DNA of 64,000 bases from Pempheris klunzingeri (Eukaryota; Chordata; Actinopteri; Acropomatiformes; Pempheridae): NCBI RefSeq assembly GCF_042242105.1, contig NC_092023.1, forward strand, positions 11,420,933 through 11,484,932, in the 5' to 3' direction. This document shows positions 1-11,548 of this stretch, in pieces. The first letter of the stretch is position 1; every line of letters starts with the position of its first letter. The notes below the pieces were generated by a model. That model was not told the DNA's origin and made no database searches. It was given only the letters and a program-made list of their open reading frames with translations. The position numbers and the translations under genes are program-made.

Positions 1-1841
1 GCTCATCAGACAGTTCACCGAGTGCTCGCTACTGAACAGCTTGTCTTTTGCCACATTCCTGTGATACGGCCGGGAGAGGTCTGTGTTGACGGTCCCTGGG
101 TGTAGGGACACACACACCACCTGGAAAAATCGGGAACAAGTTCATCAACAATAGCATGTGTTTATATGCACGTGTGAGGGCATCATCCATCCATTTCTCA
201 ACACATGTTCTCTACTGGAAAACAGACAGAGGCTACCAATAGTCTTCAGTATTGGCTCATACTCAAACCCACCTTAGGTCGACTGCGGCCCAGCTCTATG
301 GACAGATTCCTGGTAGCCATGTTAAGAGCTGCTTTAGACATCCTGTAGCTGTACCAACCACCAAGACCTATAAAGAGGGGGCAGTTGTGGAGGAAAACAG
401 GGGGAAAAACAAATGAATCATACCATACTAGCACACATACCTTACCACAGATCTTAAAAAGGACAGGGACATGCTTATTTCCCACTAAAAAAAAAAGTGT
501 TTCTGAACCACCACCAACACAATACCTACCGTTGTCGCCAATCGATCCCACTTTAGCAGTGATGTTGACGATGATGCCGCTGTGCTGCTTGGCTTTCTCT
601 GCAGGCTGTCGACCGAAACCACCTCCACCCTTCTGAAGGAGGGAGGCAAAATACTTTGCCACAACAAGGGGACCCACTGTGTTCGTCGTCAATGTGGAAA
701 TGATACCCTGAAATGAAAGCAAGTCAGTCAGTGCAGATCAGTGCTTTAATGTATTTACATATATGGAGGGTATTTGGTGAGAGCTGCTGGAGATGAATGA
801 ATGAATGTGGGAAACAGAATGACTTAATAAGTCAAATAATTCACAAAGGCGATTAGCATTTAGATGACAGCAGTTTATTCTTTCACAGATAACTTTTAGT
901 GAATGATGTGATCATTTTGATGTAGGCTCCAGACATACTATGAGTCACTGGAGGAGCTTTTATATTGTATGGAGCAGTATAGGAAATCATCTCCTTAATG
1001 CAGAGAAATGGCAAACTCAGAACAAAAGTCATGCCGTTTAATTTAGAGTCCCATTATAAAACGTCTGAAGAAATTCTCAGCATGTGGATGATGAGTTTTT
1101 CAGCATTAATTGACACTGTTTTCTGCAGTCGTCTGTGATGTCTTTTGCGTTAAGAAGGCTGCATAAATAGCAGGCAGATCTAACAGAGAAGTTTAAATTA
1201 TATTGAAATTAAAATGGCTGTGTACATTGAGTTTAAAGGCACATCATAAATACTCATCTAAGGTGATGATGTCTCACCGAATGTGTACGTTTACTGATAA
1301 TTAAAAGTCAATTTAAAATGACATAGTTTGTGAATGGAGTTTGGAATGGGGGGTGCCGACACACTGGAGTCCTCTGCAAATACAATGACCTGCTGTGGGT
1401 CAAATCCTCACAGTCAAATTTGACTCACTTGACAAGCAGTTATTCTAAACTACTATTAGACATTAAAGCACCTCACTTTAACACGCGTAAGCTCAAACTG
1501 TCACAGTGCTTCACCTGAGCAGAAACATCTCTCAGACTGGTCTCTCCTTTTCCGGAGGGATGAAGCATCGCCGAGGAGTTGACGATCAGATCCAGCCGAC
1601 CGAAGTTCTCCTTAACCCTCTCCGCAGCCCCGCGGACGTCCTCCTCCCGGTTCACGTCCAGCCTGAGGACCGTCAGTCTGCCCGGGTGCTGGCCGGACAG
1701 CGCCCGCAGCTCGGCTGCTCCGTCTGGGTTTCGGCATGTCGCTATAACGGCAGCGGGGGCTTTGCTTTTCAGGATATGTCTGCAGAATTCAAGCCCCAGT
1801 CCTCTGCTGGCCCCCTGAACGAGCGCTACGGGAGCAGCCAT
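1..1841 (-). CDS. C-factor-like short-chain dehydrogenase/reductase, 5' portion (3' end outside window)
   Basis: Probable cytosolic NAD(P)-dependent oxidoreductase of the SDR superfamily, closest to the C-factor (CsgA-like) group; substrate unknown. Four coding segments join in frame on the minus strand: 1841-1515, 707-530, 367-273 and 120-1 (240 codons, no stop reached, so roughly 20 residues are missing). The N-terminal Rossmann glycine motif GASRGLG is at residues 10-16. The usual NNAG is replaced by NSSA at 88-91. The catalytic YxxxK is YRMSK at 176-180, with a candidate catalytic Ser at 164 in AKVGSIGDN. All junctions are GT-AG. I chose the start at 1841 (MAAPVALVQ) because it places the Rossmann strand directly at the N terminus; an in-frame upstream ATG at 1862 would add seven residues. 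The gene is divergent from nphp1 with 882 bp between start codons. The family is secure; the exact orthologue name is not. Confidence 0.87.
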
Positions 1842-1869
1842 GACAGATACGTTACGTAACACGGCAGGT

Positions 1870-1875
1870 CACGTG
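1870..1875. promoter_or_regulatory. CACGTG E-box (USF/TFE-type) upstream of the SDR gene
   Basis: The palindrome CACGTG occurs in the context GGTCACGTGTGG, 29 bp upstream of the chosen SDR ATG. That position suits a proximal promoter element. The identification rests on the motif alone. Confidence 0.4.
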
Positions 1876-2616
1876 TGGATGAAGTCGTATTTGATGCCTT
1901 CAAGTTCACCCGAAACATCGTACGTTCGTATTTTCTAGGCTAGACAGCAGAGAAATGTCATGATATGTGCCTTTTAGACGACATACGAGTCACTTTTCGT
2001 GTTTTATGTACAATTGCGTGCAAAAATATGTTTTGAAATCGTGATTTAGTCGTTTTGAGAAATTCAATAAGGGAAGCTATCGAGGAGAACATGAAGGCAG
2101 CGTGTTTCACAACAAGGCAAGGTACGCCCTCTGTAGGTCATTAGGAAGGCACTTAAACAACACCTATCCACACGTCCTCTTTGGGTTTTTTTCTGCATAA
2201 TATTGCACAATTTTCTACAGACCTTCACCTCACGTATTTAGACCACCCATCACCATCTTCTAATCAGAATCTGACAGGTTTTGCTGTAACACCGAAAAGA
2301 AAAAGGTTGTTGGCATAGCATTGTGGTATATATATCGTTTATCCTAAAGTAAGATTTTTTTTCCTACAGCTTCGTCCTCCTGTCCAGTAGGTGGCGGCAA
2401 TGAGTTGCCAGGCACCGATAAAACCGCTAAGAGACTGTCAAATTGTCTCTAGATTGGTATAAAGTGAACTAAATCACAAGTATATAAAATCACATACACA
2501 GCACGTATGTTGTAATATATATATAGATTCAAATAATGAATACAGATTATACCGGGAAGAAGTTATTATAGATGATTATTTATATAATTTCAAGCCAAAG
2601 CCCGAAGAAGAACCCA

Positions 2617-2630
2617 GTTGCTTAGCGACC
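2617..2630. promoter_or_regulatory. RFX X-box upstream of nphp1
   Basis: GTTGCTTAGCGACC has two inverted half-sites (GTTGCT and AGCGAC) and fits the X-box bound by RFX factors, the usual regulators of ciliary genes. It ends 93 bp before the nphp1 ATG. Position, symmetry and the identity of the downstream gene all agree. Confidence 0.65.
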
Positions 2631-2723
2631 AGTGGAAGTGTAGCGTCAGCTAGCTAGCTAGGCAATCTGCTAACACATGGATTTATGCCCCTGGATGATT
2701 ATGCTCCATAAAACAGCGAATAA

Positions 2724-5700
2724 ATGCCACCAAAAAGAAAAGGACCTTTGCAACTCACCCAGAGAGAGGTGGACGACATAAAAAAACGGGTTTGTTACAG
2801 AATGGCGCTTCTTTGTGTGTTTCTCGCATTGACAGATTAACCCCACCGCGACAATCTCAAGTTTTCCGTTTGGTTATCTTAATATCCCAATACGTTTATC
2901 ACAGTAGGGAATGTAATCAAAGGCAAAAGTGGAGAATCTACTAAATGTGTTTCTGGTTAATAAATTGAATGCCGTATTATCAAGCATACACTTCAAGAAA
3001 GGCCTTGTGACTCATTTAATGAAGAGCTAAGTCAAGGAGAGGGGAAACATTATAAGGCCAGATTTGAAACGAATATTGGCCAGAAGCATAGGATCTTTGG
3101 CGAACATGGACACTGGACAGATTCAAAGGACAGACTGGTCCGAAGTTTTGTTGCAAATGAAAACATACAAAATATAGAGCAGATCTGAGCTATGGCTTTA
3201 ACAGTTGTGCTTTGTTAGACACGAAGTATACACTGTAAAATGTACAATGCGATTCAGCCTTGACTACACATTGATGTGAAAACCCCCTTTGTTCACTGTC
3301 AGACAATCTTGTTTTTCTTCTAATCCAGGTTGACAGTCTGGTGAAGGATGTGCAGAGTCGGGATGGATCCACAGAGGAGGCATTTCGGAGGTAAACAGCT
3401 CTGACAGAGCCACAGCAGTGTGTCCTAAACTTATCTTACTCACTGGAACTCCAGTTAGGACAAACGACCTCAACCACATTGGCTCTAAAACTATTGAAGG
3501 GCCATGGCTTGTTTTCATCTTGTCATTATTTTCTTACATTTTATGTACAATTCCAAACAGATGCCAAGAGCTGCAGACATCAGCAGAGAAGACACTAAGG
3601 ACACTGAAGAAACTGACCAAGGTTGGTGTTCTACTGTCAGGAAAAATTATTATTTCATGATCGCACATCTTCTCTATAAAAAGTGCAGTTGTACAATGAT
3701 TCAATTAAACTCCTAGATGAACAAAATTGCAAGCAACTAGTACCACTGCTTAACTAATATCAGTTGTTTGTATCCTGAAAGCTGACATTATTCATGGTCC
3801 CAAAGCCATATAAGCCTACTCATGTTTTTTGAATAGAAAAATATCTGAGCCAGCATTTCAATCATCATGGTAGACCTATTACTGCTGGCTTTGTTGCTAT
3901 GTGAAACCTTGTAATATAAGACAATTAACAATTTATTAGATTACTTTATTAGATGAAAGCTAAAATAAGATTTTCCACTAAGATCGGACATCATGGACAG
4001 GCTAGTGTCAGATCACTCAATAATGTCATAATATATCCGTCCAAACTTTCTGTGTTGTGCAGTGTTCTGTACCTTTAAAGAAAAAATGAAACTAGCCTAA
4101 CTGACATGATCATTTGTTACTGACATGATCATTTGTTACTTGACTTTCCAGGCCGATGAGTTGGCTCCAGTGGGGAACTATGATCAGAGGAAGCAGGAAG
4201 AGGAGAGACGGCTGCAGAGCATCTTGGAGCGTGTAAACGCACTCTCTCTGGAGCTTTCACCACCAGGACCCAGCACTGCTGCAGGGTCAGTGACCTTTGT
4301 GCTTACTTCGAAGACCATAAAGAGATATGATTGAGGTTGTAGAAGAAAAAACATCTTTTCACGGTACCATGTTTTGATCCTCAGCGACATTTCAAAGGAA
4401 GACAACGAGGATGATGACGATGAAGATGATGATGAAGACAGTGACGATGATGACCTTGACAATGCTGAAGATGAGAAGCGAGCAGTGAGACCGTACTCTC
4501 AGTCAGGCCCTCGGATCTACACAGTCCTCAGTGACTTTAAAGGAGAACAGGAGGGAGATCTGTCTGTTCAGGTGAAGTACTTCCTGTCTCAGAGGCGGAG
4601 ATAAGGCGCAGGCCGGCTACATGTTAGCAACATGCAGGAGTCTTTAGAGGTGTTTAAAATGAGTAGCCAGGGCTCAGCTGGAGATTCAGACTTTCAGCCT
4701 TGTCCTTCCAACTGCTTCCTCTCCTCAAGCAATTTGAGTTTTAAACCTTCCTCTCAAACCCAGACCCAGACTCTTTAAGTGAACTCCTTTTTAAATGCTG
4801 CATGTATCTGAATAGGGGAAATCCAAAAACTTAATACCTAAAGTTTCTTTCTTTGTTTTCTTACTACAACCAAAACGTGTTCTTGGTGACTACTCCATCT
4901 TTTCAAAGCATCTCTACTACAGACAGAGGAAGATAAACAGGAAAGAAAAATACTAAGAATAATGTGTGTTGATATGACTTGAAAAGACTTACAGTGTGTA
5001 CAGTAAGAAGACTGCTGAAGTTCTTCCTATTTTTTTCTTGCATCTCAAAAATGTCATTTTATTCCATTTATTAACAGAAGAGGGTGCTCTTGTCCTCCAA
5101 ATCATATATCCACAGTCCTGCAGGCACAATGGGAGTTTAGGAAAGGATGGCAGGGAAACAGTGGGAAATCAAGTATTCTCAACAAGCACAGAAAGTCCAA
5201 CTGTTTGTTAGTCATGCATGACTGATGTGAAGTTACATGACTTGTTTGTGTCCCTGCTGTTTGCAGAGGGGGGAGGTATTGAGGATTATCAGGATGACAG
5301 CAGATGGATGGTGGCTGGCTCAGGACACTAAAGGCAACAGAGGAGTGGTTCCAAAAACTTACCTGAAGGTGCGCATGCTGCTAAACATCTGCATCTGCAG
5401 GTTTGACTGTAGCTGTTTAACCAAACTTCAGCTAAAGAACTTTAGTACACCTTATTTTAAGATATGATTTTGGACACGAAAATATAACTTACTGCAGTGT
5501 ATACTGAAGATGGCTTAGGCTTTTGCAGCATTTTTCCATACTTGCACCTCACAGTGGCAAATGTGCTATTGTAGTTCATGTGATATTTGTCATCTAAATC
5601 ATATTCTCAAAAAAAAAACTTCTTGTGTTGTTGTCTTGTGAGCAACTCTAGTGTGTTACTATAAACATGTGAAGCTCAAGGTCTCTGGTTGTTACTTTCC

Positions 5701-6153
5701 AGATTGGCTCTGGTGTTGATGATGAAGACGATGAAGACGATGACGAGGATGATGAAGAAAAAGGTGACGACGATGATGAAATTGAGGAGGAAGAGGAGGT
5801 TGAGGAGGAGCAAGACGATGAAGAACTGACTGATGACAGGGAGAATCAGAGGTTCTACATTTTAACCTACTTTTTGTTGATTTTGTAGATTGAATATCGT
5901 GGTCAAATGGACCCTTATAAGTGGTTCGATATGCAGTTTTCTATCTGCATTTCTAACACTCATTTATTATCAATTAATTCAATTTGAATCCCTCTCTTCA
6001 ACAGTGGTACTCCACAGACTAACTGGTGCACTGTCAGAAAAGCCCTGACTGAGGTAAATATCTGCAAACTTTACAACTACTGCTGCTACCCTCAGTTTTA
6101 CCATCAACAAATATTAAATCAACACTCATATATTCAGCATATCGCTGGTTTTC

Positions 6154-6230
<77 letters not shown>

Positions 6231-9051
6231 CAGATTGATGCAACAGACGTGCTCTCTGCGATGGGAGCTATACCATCAGGATTCAGACCATCAACTCTCA
6301 ATAAACTGCTGCTGGAGGAAGGTCATTATGCACTCTCAAACAAGCACACACACATACACTATCAAACAGAAACACACACATTCACTCTTAATAAGGTACG
6401 CTAATTAGGTGAGGGGATTAATCAGCTACAGCATTTTGGGACTACAATGAACAATTATCATTGTCAATTAATCTTTATATTGCTTGTTTTGTCTGACCAA
6501 CACTCAAAAACTAAAAATCCTATATGACCAACAACAGCAGCAGATCCTCGCATTTGTGTCTTTTTCCAGGTGTAACATATAGAGGAAGTCACTATATTCA
6601 GCCTGAGCTCAGCCAATCACAGCTCTCCTTCAGTGACCTCTTCCTGGACCCAGACACTGGCAGGGTGAGTCAGTCCCTCCGTTTACGTCTCTCATTCAGT
6701 GTCTCTGCTGCATAATGATGACTGAAGATTTCAAACCTCACCAAGTCGTGATGCGTTCATTACAGAAGCGGTTCATGTTATCACTAATAACCCTTCAGTC
6801 TCCTGTTGTGTTCCGTAGGTCCGTGCTCGCCAGGTCAGGACTTGTGCTTGTTTCACATTGTGGAGCTGCAGGATGATTCCTACTCCGGGGGTCGGAGTTC
6901 AGGTCCTCAGCAGACACGTCCGCCTCTGTGCCTTTGATGGAAATCAGGTGGGGTATTTCTGTGTCCATGCTGTTCGTCCTTACCCCACCCAAGTCTATTC
7001 AGAGTGAAAACAATGTAATGAACACTGTCGATACTGATGTTTCATTATTAGCTAAAATTTGCCAACAAAATAGTAGTAAGTCGTTGTATACATATGTAAA
7101 AGTGTATTATACCCTTATAGTTTGTTAGCTTATGCTGTTGTCACATGCTGTATCTCAGACGTCCCTTATTCATCTATGACACAACATACAGCTTTTCAGG
7201 CTTGACTATTTTTCACTCTCTTGTTCTATACGAGACTTTTTATGAAATGAGCTGCACTTGTGTTTCAGGTGCTGAGTAACATCCACACTGTGAGGGCGAC
7301 CTACAACCCCAAGAGCCCCAAGACCTGGAGCTTCTCTCCAAGGGTACGTTTACGGTATTGTTGTTTTTCTCCGTGGCCTCATCGGGCGCTGTGGACTTTG
7401 CTCAAACTGCTTTCACTCAAACTCTGATGGTTGTTACTGAGAGGCAGTGCTAGAATTAGCCAGAATTGTCACCCAAGAAGCTCAATTCTCAAGTATGTGT
7501 GTTTGCTCCAGATGACAGGTGTCCTACCCGCCCTCCTAGATGGAGACTGTTTTCTACGCTGCAACTCTGCATCTCCTGACCTCGGCATCCTCTTTGAACT
7601 GGGAGTCACCTTTATACGGAATGTAAGGACAAAAAACACACACACACACACACACAGGTACATGTGTGATAGTGATCAGATTAAGCCAGTACAGACAAAA
7701 AGCATTGTTAAGCCAACAGTCACTAATAAAGCAAATAATGTTTAGGAAGCAGCTGTGTCCACATCCTCTGTGTGTGTTTTAGTCCACAGGTGAGAGAGGA
7801 GACCTGAGCTGCGGCTGGGCTTTCCTCAAACTGACCGATGACGCTGGAAATCCACTCCCTATCAGGTAGGAAAGAATGAGTGGATAACTATGAAAATGAA
7901 AAACTACCATAGACAATCTACTCTAGGAGCGATGTGTATAAAATAGGGATGGACTTTGATAATACTTTCAAATCTAATGTAATCTAACCTGTGTGTAGGA
8001 CCTATGAGCTTACAGTGAACGGTGGCACTCCCTATGAGAAGGATGTCGCTGTGGAGGCGCCAGTCACTGCAGGATGTAAGAAGAGCTCAACACTCGTTTC
8101 CACATCCAGTCCACTCGGAAGGTTTTTCCACAGAAAGATATAACAATCAGACGTGTGACAAAGTGCTTAAATGAAAGTGCATGGCACATAAAGAATAACA
8201 ACATTTTTTCTATAATTTGTTGGAATGGGATAATCAGTAGATTTGAAACTTGTTCAATGACAAAAACATCTATAAACCCTGATTTTAAGATGGGATGTAA
8301 AGACACAAGAAAACATGGAGCTTTCCCTCTCCTCTCCTCTCCTCTCAGCTCCAGCTGGTGTTTTCCAGCAGATGCTCCATGCCAGGCGGCAGCCCAGACT
8401 CATCGTGAAGTTGAAATCAGCCAAGAGCCGGACCAGGACGCAGCTCAGGTGGGAGCATCAGCAAAAGGAAACTACCACAGAGCTCGAACACATGCAGTGG
8501 ATTATGAGATCTAATTCAGCAACAATAAATCATCTAGATTTATTTGGAGACATTCATGGCTCATATGCGCCATATGCATGTGTGTGCATACGCACTATAC
8601 TGTATATGTCAGTGACAGGTATGGTTTCCTCCTCAGCCTTCTTCCAGACACTCTGCTGCATTGTCTGAGCTGCGTTCACCTGCTGGCTCTACACAGGCAG
8701 CTGCTGGCTGACACACTACTGATGGACAGGCCTACCATGCAGAATGCAGGTGACACACCCTCCAATGCCTCGTATCCAAATTATAGATATTCATATGGTC
8801 CTTAGAGAGAAGTCTGTTTAAATAAAAACGATCTCTGTCATAGATCTGATGTGCAGTCCTGTACTTTCTACCTTCCCTGTGCTGCTCGACCAACCAGACC
8901 TCCTGGATGCTCTCAGGGTCAGTAGGGACAGCGTCACGGTCAAACTTACCCCTAAGATCCCCTGAGCAAAATTTGAGAAGACAGTAACTGCTGTTTTCTT
9001 TCAGAGTGCCTGGCTGAATGCTGAGACCAACATGAGCAGAGCACAGAAGGT

Positions 9052-9097
<46 letters not shown>

Positions 9098-9544
9098 CCG
9101 GTACAGACCCTTAGAGGGTGCTGACAGTATGAGTAAACTGGTGACTTTTCTCCACCAAGAAGTTAAAATGTGTTTGTGTGCATGCATTCCTGAATGTGAG
9201 TCTTGTGCAAATCATAAACACCAGGTATGTGTTTAAACCGTTCTTTCCTCACTTTGTTCTTGCAGAAAGATTTGTCCTATTTAAAACAGGAGTTTGTAAA
9301 AGTCTACATGTCGTCCGCTTATTTCCTCCTCCACTCGCCCTCGCTGCCGTGTCATCGCTGGGCGGACCCGCCCTCTGAGGAGCAACGGGCCAGAGTCATC
9401 TATGTCACCCTGGATGCTCTGAAACACACCCAACACACCACAGGCCAATCTGGAGGCCCAGAGGTCTTTGTGGACCCCATGCATCAGCATCTCGCCTTCG
9501 ATGTCACGGAGCTGACCTTTGACCTCCTCCGCGTGGCGCGGTAA
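2724..9544 (+). CDS. nphp1: Nephrocystin-1, 20 coding exons, 692 aa
   Basis: Scaffold protein of the ciliary transition zone and cell junctions; the human orthologue is the main nephronophthisis gene. Exons: 2724-2789, 3329-3390, 3561-3621, 4152-4285, 4385-4571, 5267-5368, 5703-5851, 6005-6053, 6234-6321, 6570-6664, 6819-6947, 7269-7343, 7512-7622, 7783-7865, 7999-8075, 8349-8448, 8637-8749, 8844-8917, 9005-9049, 9266-9544. Phases agree at every GT-AG junction and the sum is 2079 nt. Residues 1-105 are a charged helical N terminus with the [14 protein letters not shown] segment. An acidic stretch follows near 110-145, then an SH3 domain (about 152-204; VLSDF, GWW, VPKTYL), a second acidic block (205-253) and the nephrocystin homology domain. 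The protein is shorter than the 732-733 aa human form because exon 8 passes directly to exon 9. The donors of exons 7 (GTTCTA) and 9 (GTCATT) are weak. Confidence 0.97.
4102..4139 (+). repeat. 19-bp tandem duplication in nphp1 intron 3
   Basis: The unit TGACATGATCATTTGTTAC occurs twice without a gap (4102-4120 and 4121-4139), ending 12 bp before the exon 4 acceptor. The junction creates TACTGAC, a good branch-point match, about 28 nt from the exon. Confidence 0.85.
6156..6229 (+). repeat. (TG)n microsatellite at the nphp1 exon 9 acceptor
   Basis: About 37 uninterrupted TG units fill the place of a polypyrimidine tract and end four bases before exon 9. The whole intron is only 180 bp. Confidence 0.97.
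9054..9093 (+). repeat. (TG)n microsatellite after the nphp1 exon 19 donor
   Basis: About 20 TG units begin inside the donor sequence GTCAGTGTG of exon 19. Confidence 0.95.
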
Positions 9545-9621
9545 CATCACATCACATCACCCAGAGGATGGTTAACTACCTTCAGAGTAGATTTAAACAA
9601 ATTTAAATGAATACATTTTTA

Positions 9622-9724
9622 AATAAAAACAATGAAATTCTTAAATGTGCCATAAATGCATTTTGGAAGATGTTTAGAATTTGTAAGGCAGGAAATATTC
9701 TACATTTTTGTTATTGTCAATAAA
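9622..9724 (+). terminator. nphp1 polyadenylation signals
   Basis: AATAAA occurs at 9622-9627 and again at 9719-9724, 78 and 175 bp after the nphp1 stop. Both could serve the 3' end; which one is used cannot be told from sequence. Confidence 0.65.
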
Positions 9725-10620
9725 TGCCTACCGAAGAAGTAAATCTTTGACAACAGACTCTGGACTTTTAGCAAAAGATACTTAAACAGGAGTGAATAAT
9801 GTTTTTGTCGGGGACTATTTTCAGCTGTGGATCAATACAAATTTGGTGCTCTAGTTTAAAGCAGTCGGACCATGTCTGTGGGATCATCTCTAAAACTACA
9901 GTGCCCATGTTCATCGTAATGAAGGAACATGTCACTCAATGCAGGAATGGCTCACTGATGTGTTTTTAATAGTTTCAAACAATAGAGCCCTAATTCTATC
10001 AGCTTTGGCTATACAGAAAATATTTGTTAGTAGCACCAGTTCATTATTTTTGTGGGCTTTTGTTAGCACAATAATAAAAACAGTCTTTAAGTTAATGTGA
10101 ATATAACTGAGAAATGCTAGCTAAATGCTAACAAATAGATAATATAGTACTTCCACAATGACATCTTTGTGTGCTTTGTGTTTCCAGGAGACACTGATTA
10201 TGGCTAATGAGCCTGTTAATTGCCTGAGTAGGTGTGAAATAAAAGGTTGAGCAAATGTGAAGAGTGCTAAGATTATCATTAAAGATCTCTTGAATCAAAA
10301 TATGAAGTTCACTCTGCACCTCTTAAGGGCAGAACACTTTGTACTCACACCAAAACAGATTTCTGGAATAACTGAACCGATAGTTACACTTTTAGCATGT
10401 TTTATACTGTTATTTATCACCTAATGTTGTTGTATTTTTAATAAGCTTTCTATTAAAACTTTTTATCAAAGTGTTAATTTGTCACAGACTTGTTTTTGTG
10501 TACCAAGCTGTTTTTTTTTTTTCAGCCCTGTCATCTGACTGGTCATCTCCACCCATTAGTTCAACATAAGCTGTGTGTGTGTGTAGTGTAGAGTTACAGA
10601 GCACAAGAGCAGTGTTCACA

Positions 10621-10666
10621 GTTAATAATTAGCCCGCTGTCGTCTTTTTATAGCCTGGTATAAAAG
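10621..10666 (+). promoter_or_regulatory. Orphan promoter-like unit: HNF1-type site plus TATA box
   Basis: GTTAATAATTAGC at 10621-10633 matches the HNF1 palindrome at 12 of 13 positions. TATAAAAG lies 26 bp downstream at 10659-10666. A start site would be expected near 10690. No open frame or clear first-exon donor follows, so this could be an alternative 5' end for the downstream MAL-family gene, a non-coding transcript, or chance. Confidence 0.4.
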
Positions 10667-11049
10667 GACAAGAGCAGTGAGAGGTTGGATCAGTCTGGGC
10701 GCAGGCAGGCTCCGGTCATTCATCAGTTGTGGTTTCACATCTAAAGTAACATTGATTATGAGGATTAATAATAACAATGATACAACAGTTCAACATATAA
10801 CAACGCTTGTCATTAGCATTATTTCATGGAAATTAGAATAAAAAACATTTTTGAAATTGGCAGTTTATTTCCTCTGTGGCCTTTATGATATAGAGACGGC
10901 AAGAAATGTTGCTTTGAACTCAACACACACCCCCACAACACATCCAGACCCTTAAAGAAAATTCAACACACCACAATTTCTTGCGTTTACCCTTTGGTTT
11001 TAATGTTGATTAATGAGTAGAGGTGCTGGTGGGCAGGCAAGTGGTTCCC

Positions 11050-11182
11050 CCTTGTTTCCTAAGCTAAGCTGCTCGCTGTAGCTTCAGATTTGTCATAAAG
11101 ATATTAAAACAGTATCGATCTTCAAACTCTTGAGAAAGAAACTGATTAACTGTAGTTTGCAAAATGCCGAACTATTCCTTTA
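11050..11182 (+). repeat. Teleost dispersed MITE-like repeat, copy 1
   Basis: Contains 'ctaagctaagctgctcgctgtagcttcag' broken by small changes, followed by 'aaaatgccgaactattcctttaag'. The same words recur at 30835-30992 and, inverted, at 15748-15832. This is a common fish intergenic repeat type. Confidence 0.6.
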
Positions 11183-11548
11183 AGCATGCAGTCATGCAGA
11201 ACACTGGATCATATCCATCCACGTTTGCAGCGCTTATCTGGACCCACTAACAGCATTCATTCCCTCACATCCCTTCAGGCTTCAACATTACAAGCCAAAC
11301 CCTCTTACTGTAACTCTAAAACTAACACACATTTAACCCACAACTCCAACCATCAAACGGCCTCTTGCTCAACTGAGGACTGACTAAAATGCCCTCAAGC
11401 CTCTAAAGAAACTTCCAAATCTCATGTCCAGATCTTAAGTTGTCTTCCTAAGTGTGTATAAACACACACACACACACAGAAACACCATTATTTGGTGCAG
11501 TGTTAGCTGGTGCATAATGCATATCCTGTATTTCCACATTCCAGCGTC

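Larger units (their letters stand above)
1842..2723. promoter_or_regulatory. Head-to-head intergenic region of the SDR gene and nphp1
   Basis: These 882 bp separate two divergent start codons and must hold both promoters. No TATA box stands out. A CACGTG E-box lies at 1870-1875, just upstream of the SDR start. A CTCF-like core lies at 2383-2398 and an RFX X-box at 2617-2630. The middle is AT-rich with short TATA runs (2324-2336, 2515-2524) that look like simple repeats rather than core promoter elements. Confidence 0.6.

Noticed and set aside
246-722. A single 158-aa minus-strand open frame
   Set aside because: It reads through an intron. Only 530-707 and 273-367 are exons of the SDR gene; the middle part is intronic.
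10758-10841. A 27-codon open frame just after the orphan TATA unit
   Set aside because: Too short, weak start context and AT-rich; kept only as a possible non-coding start.
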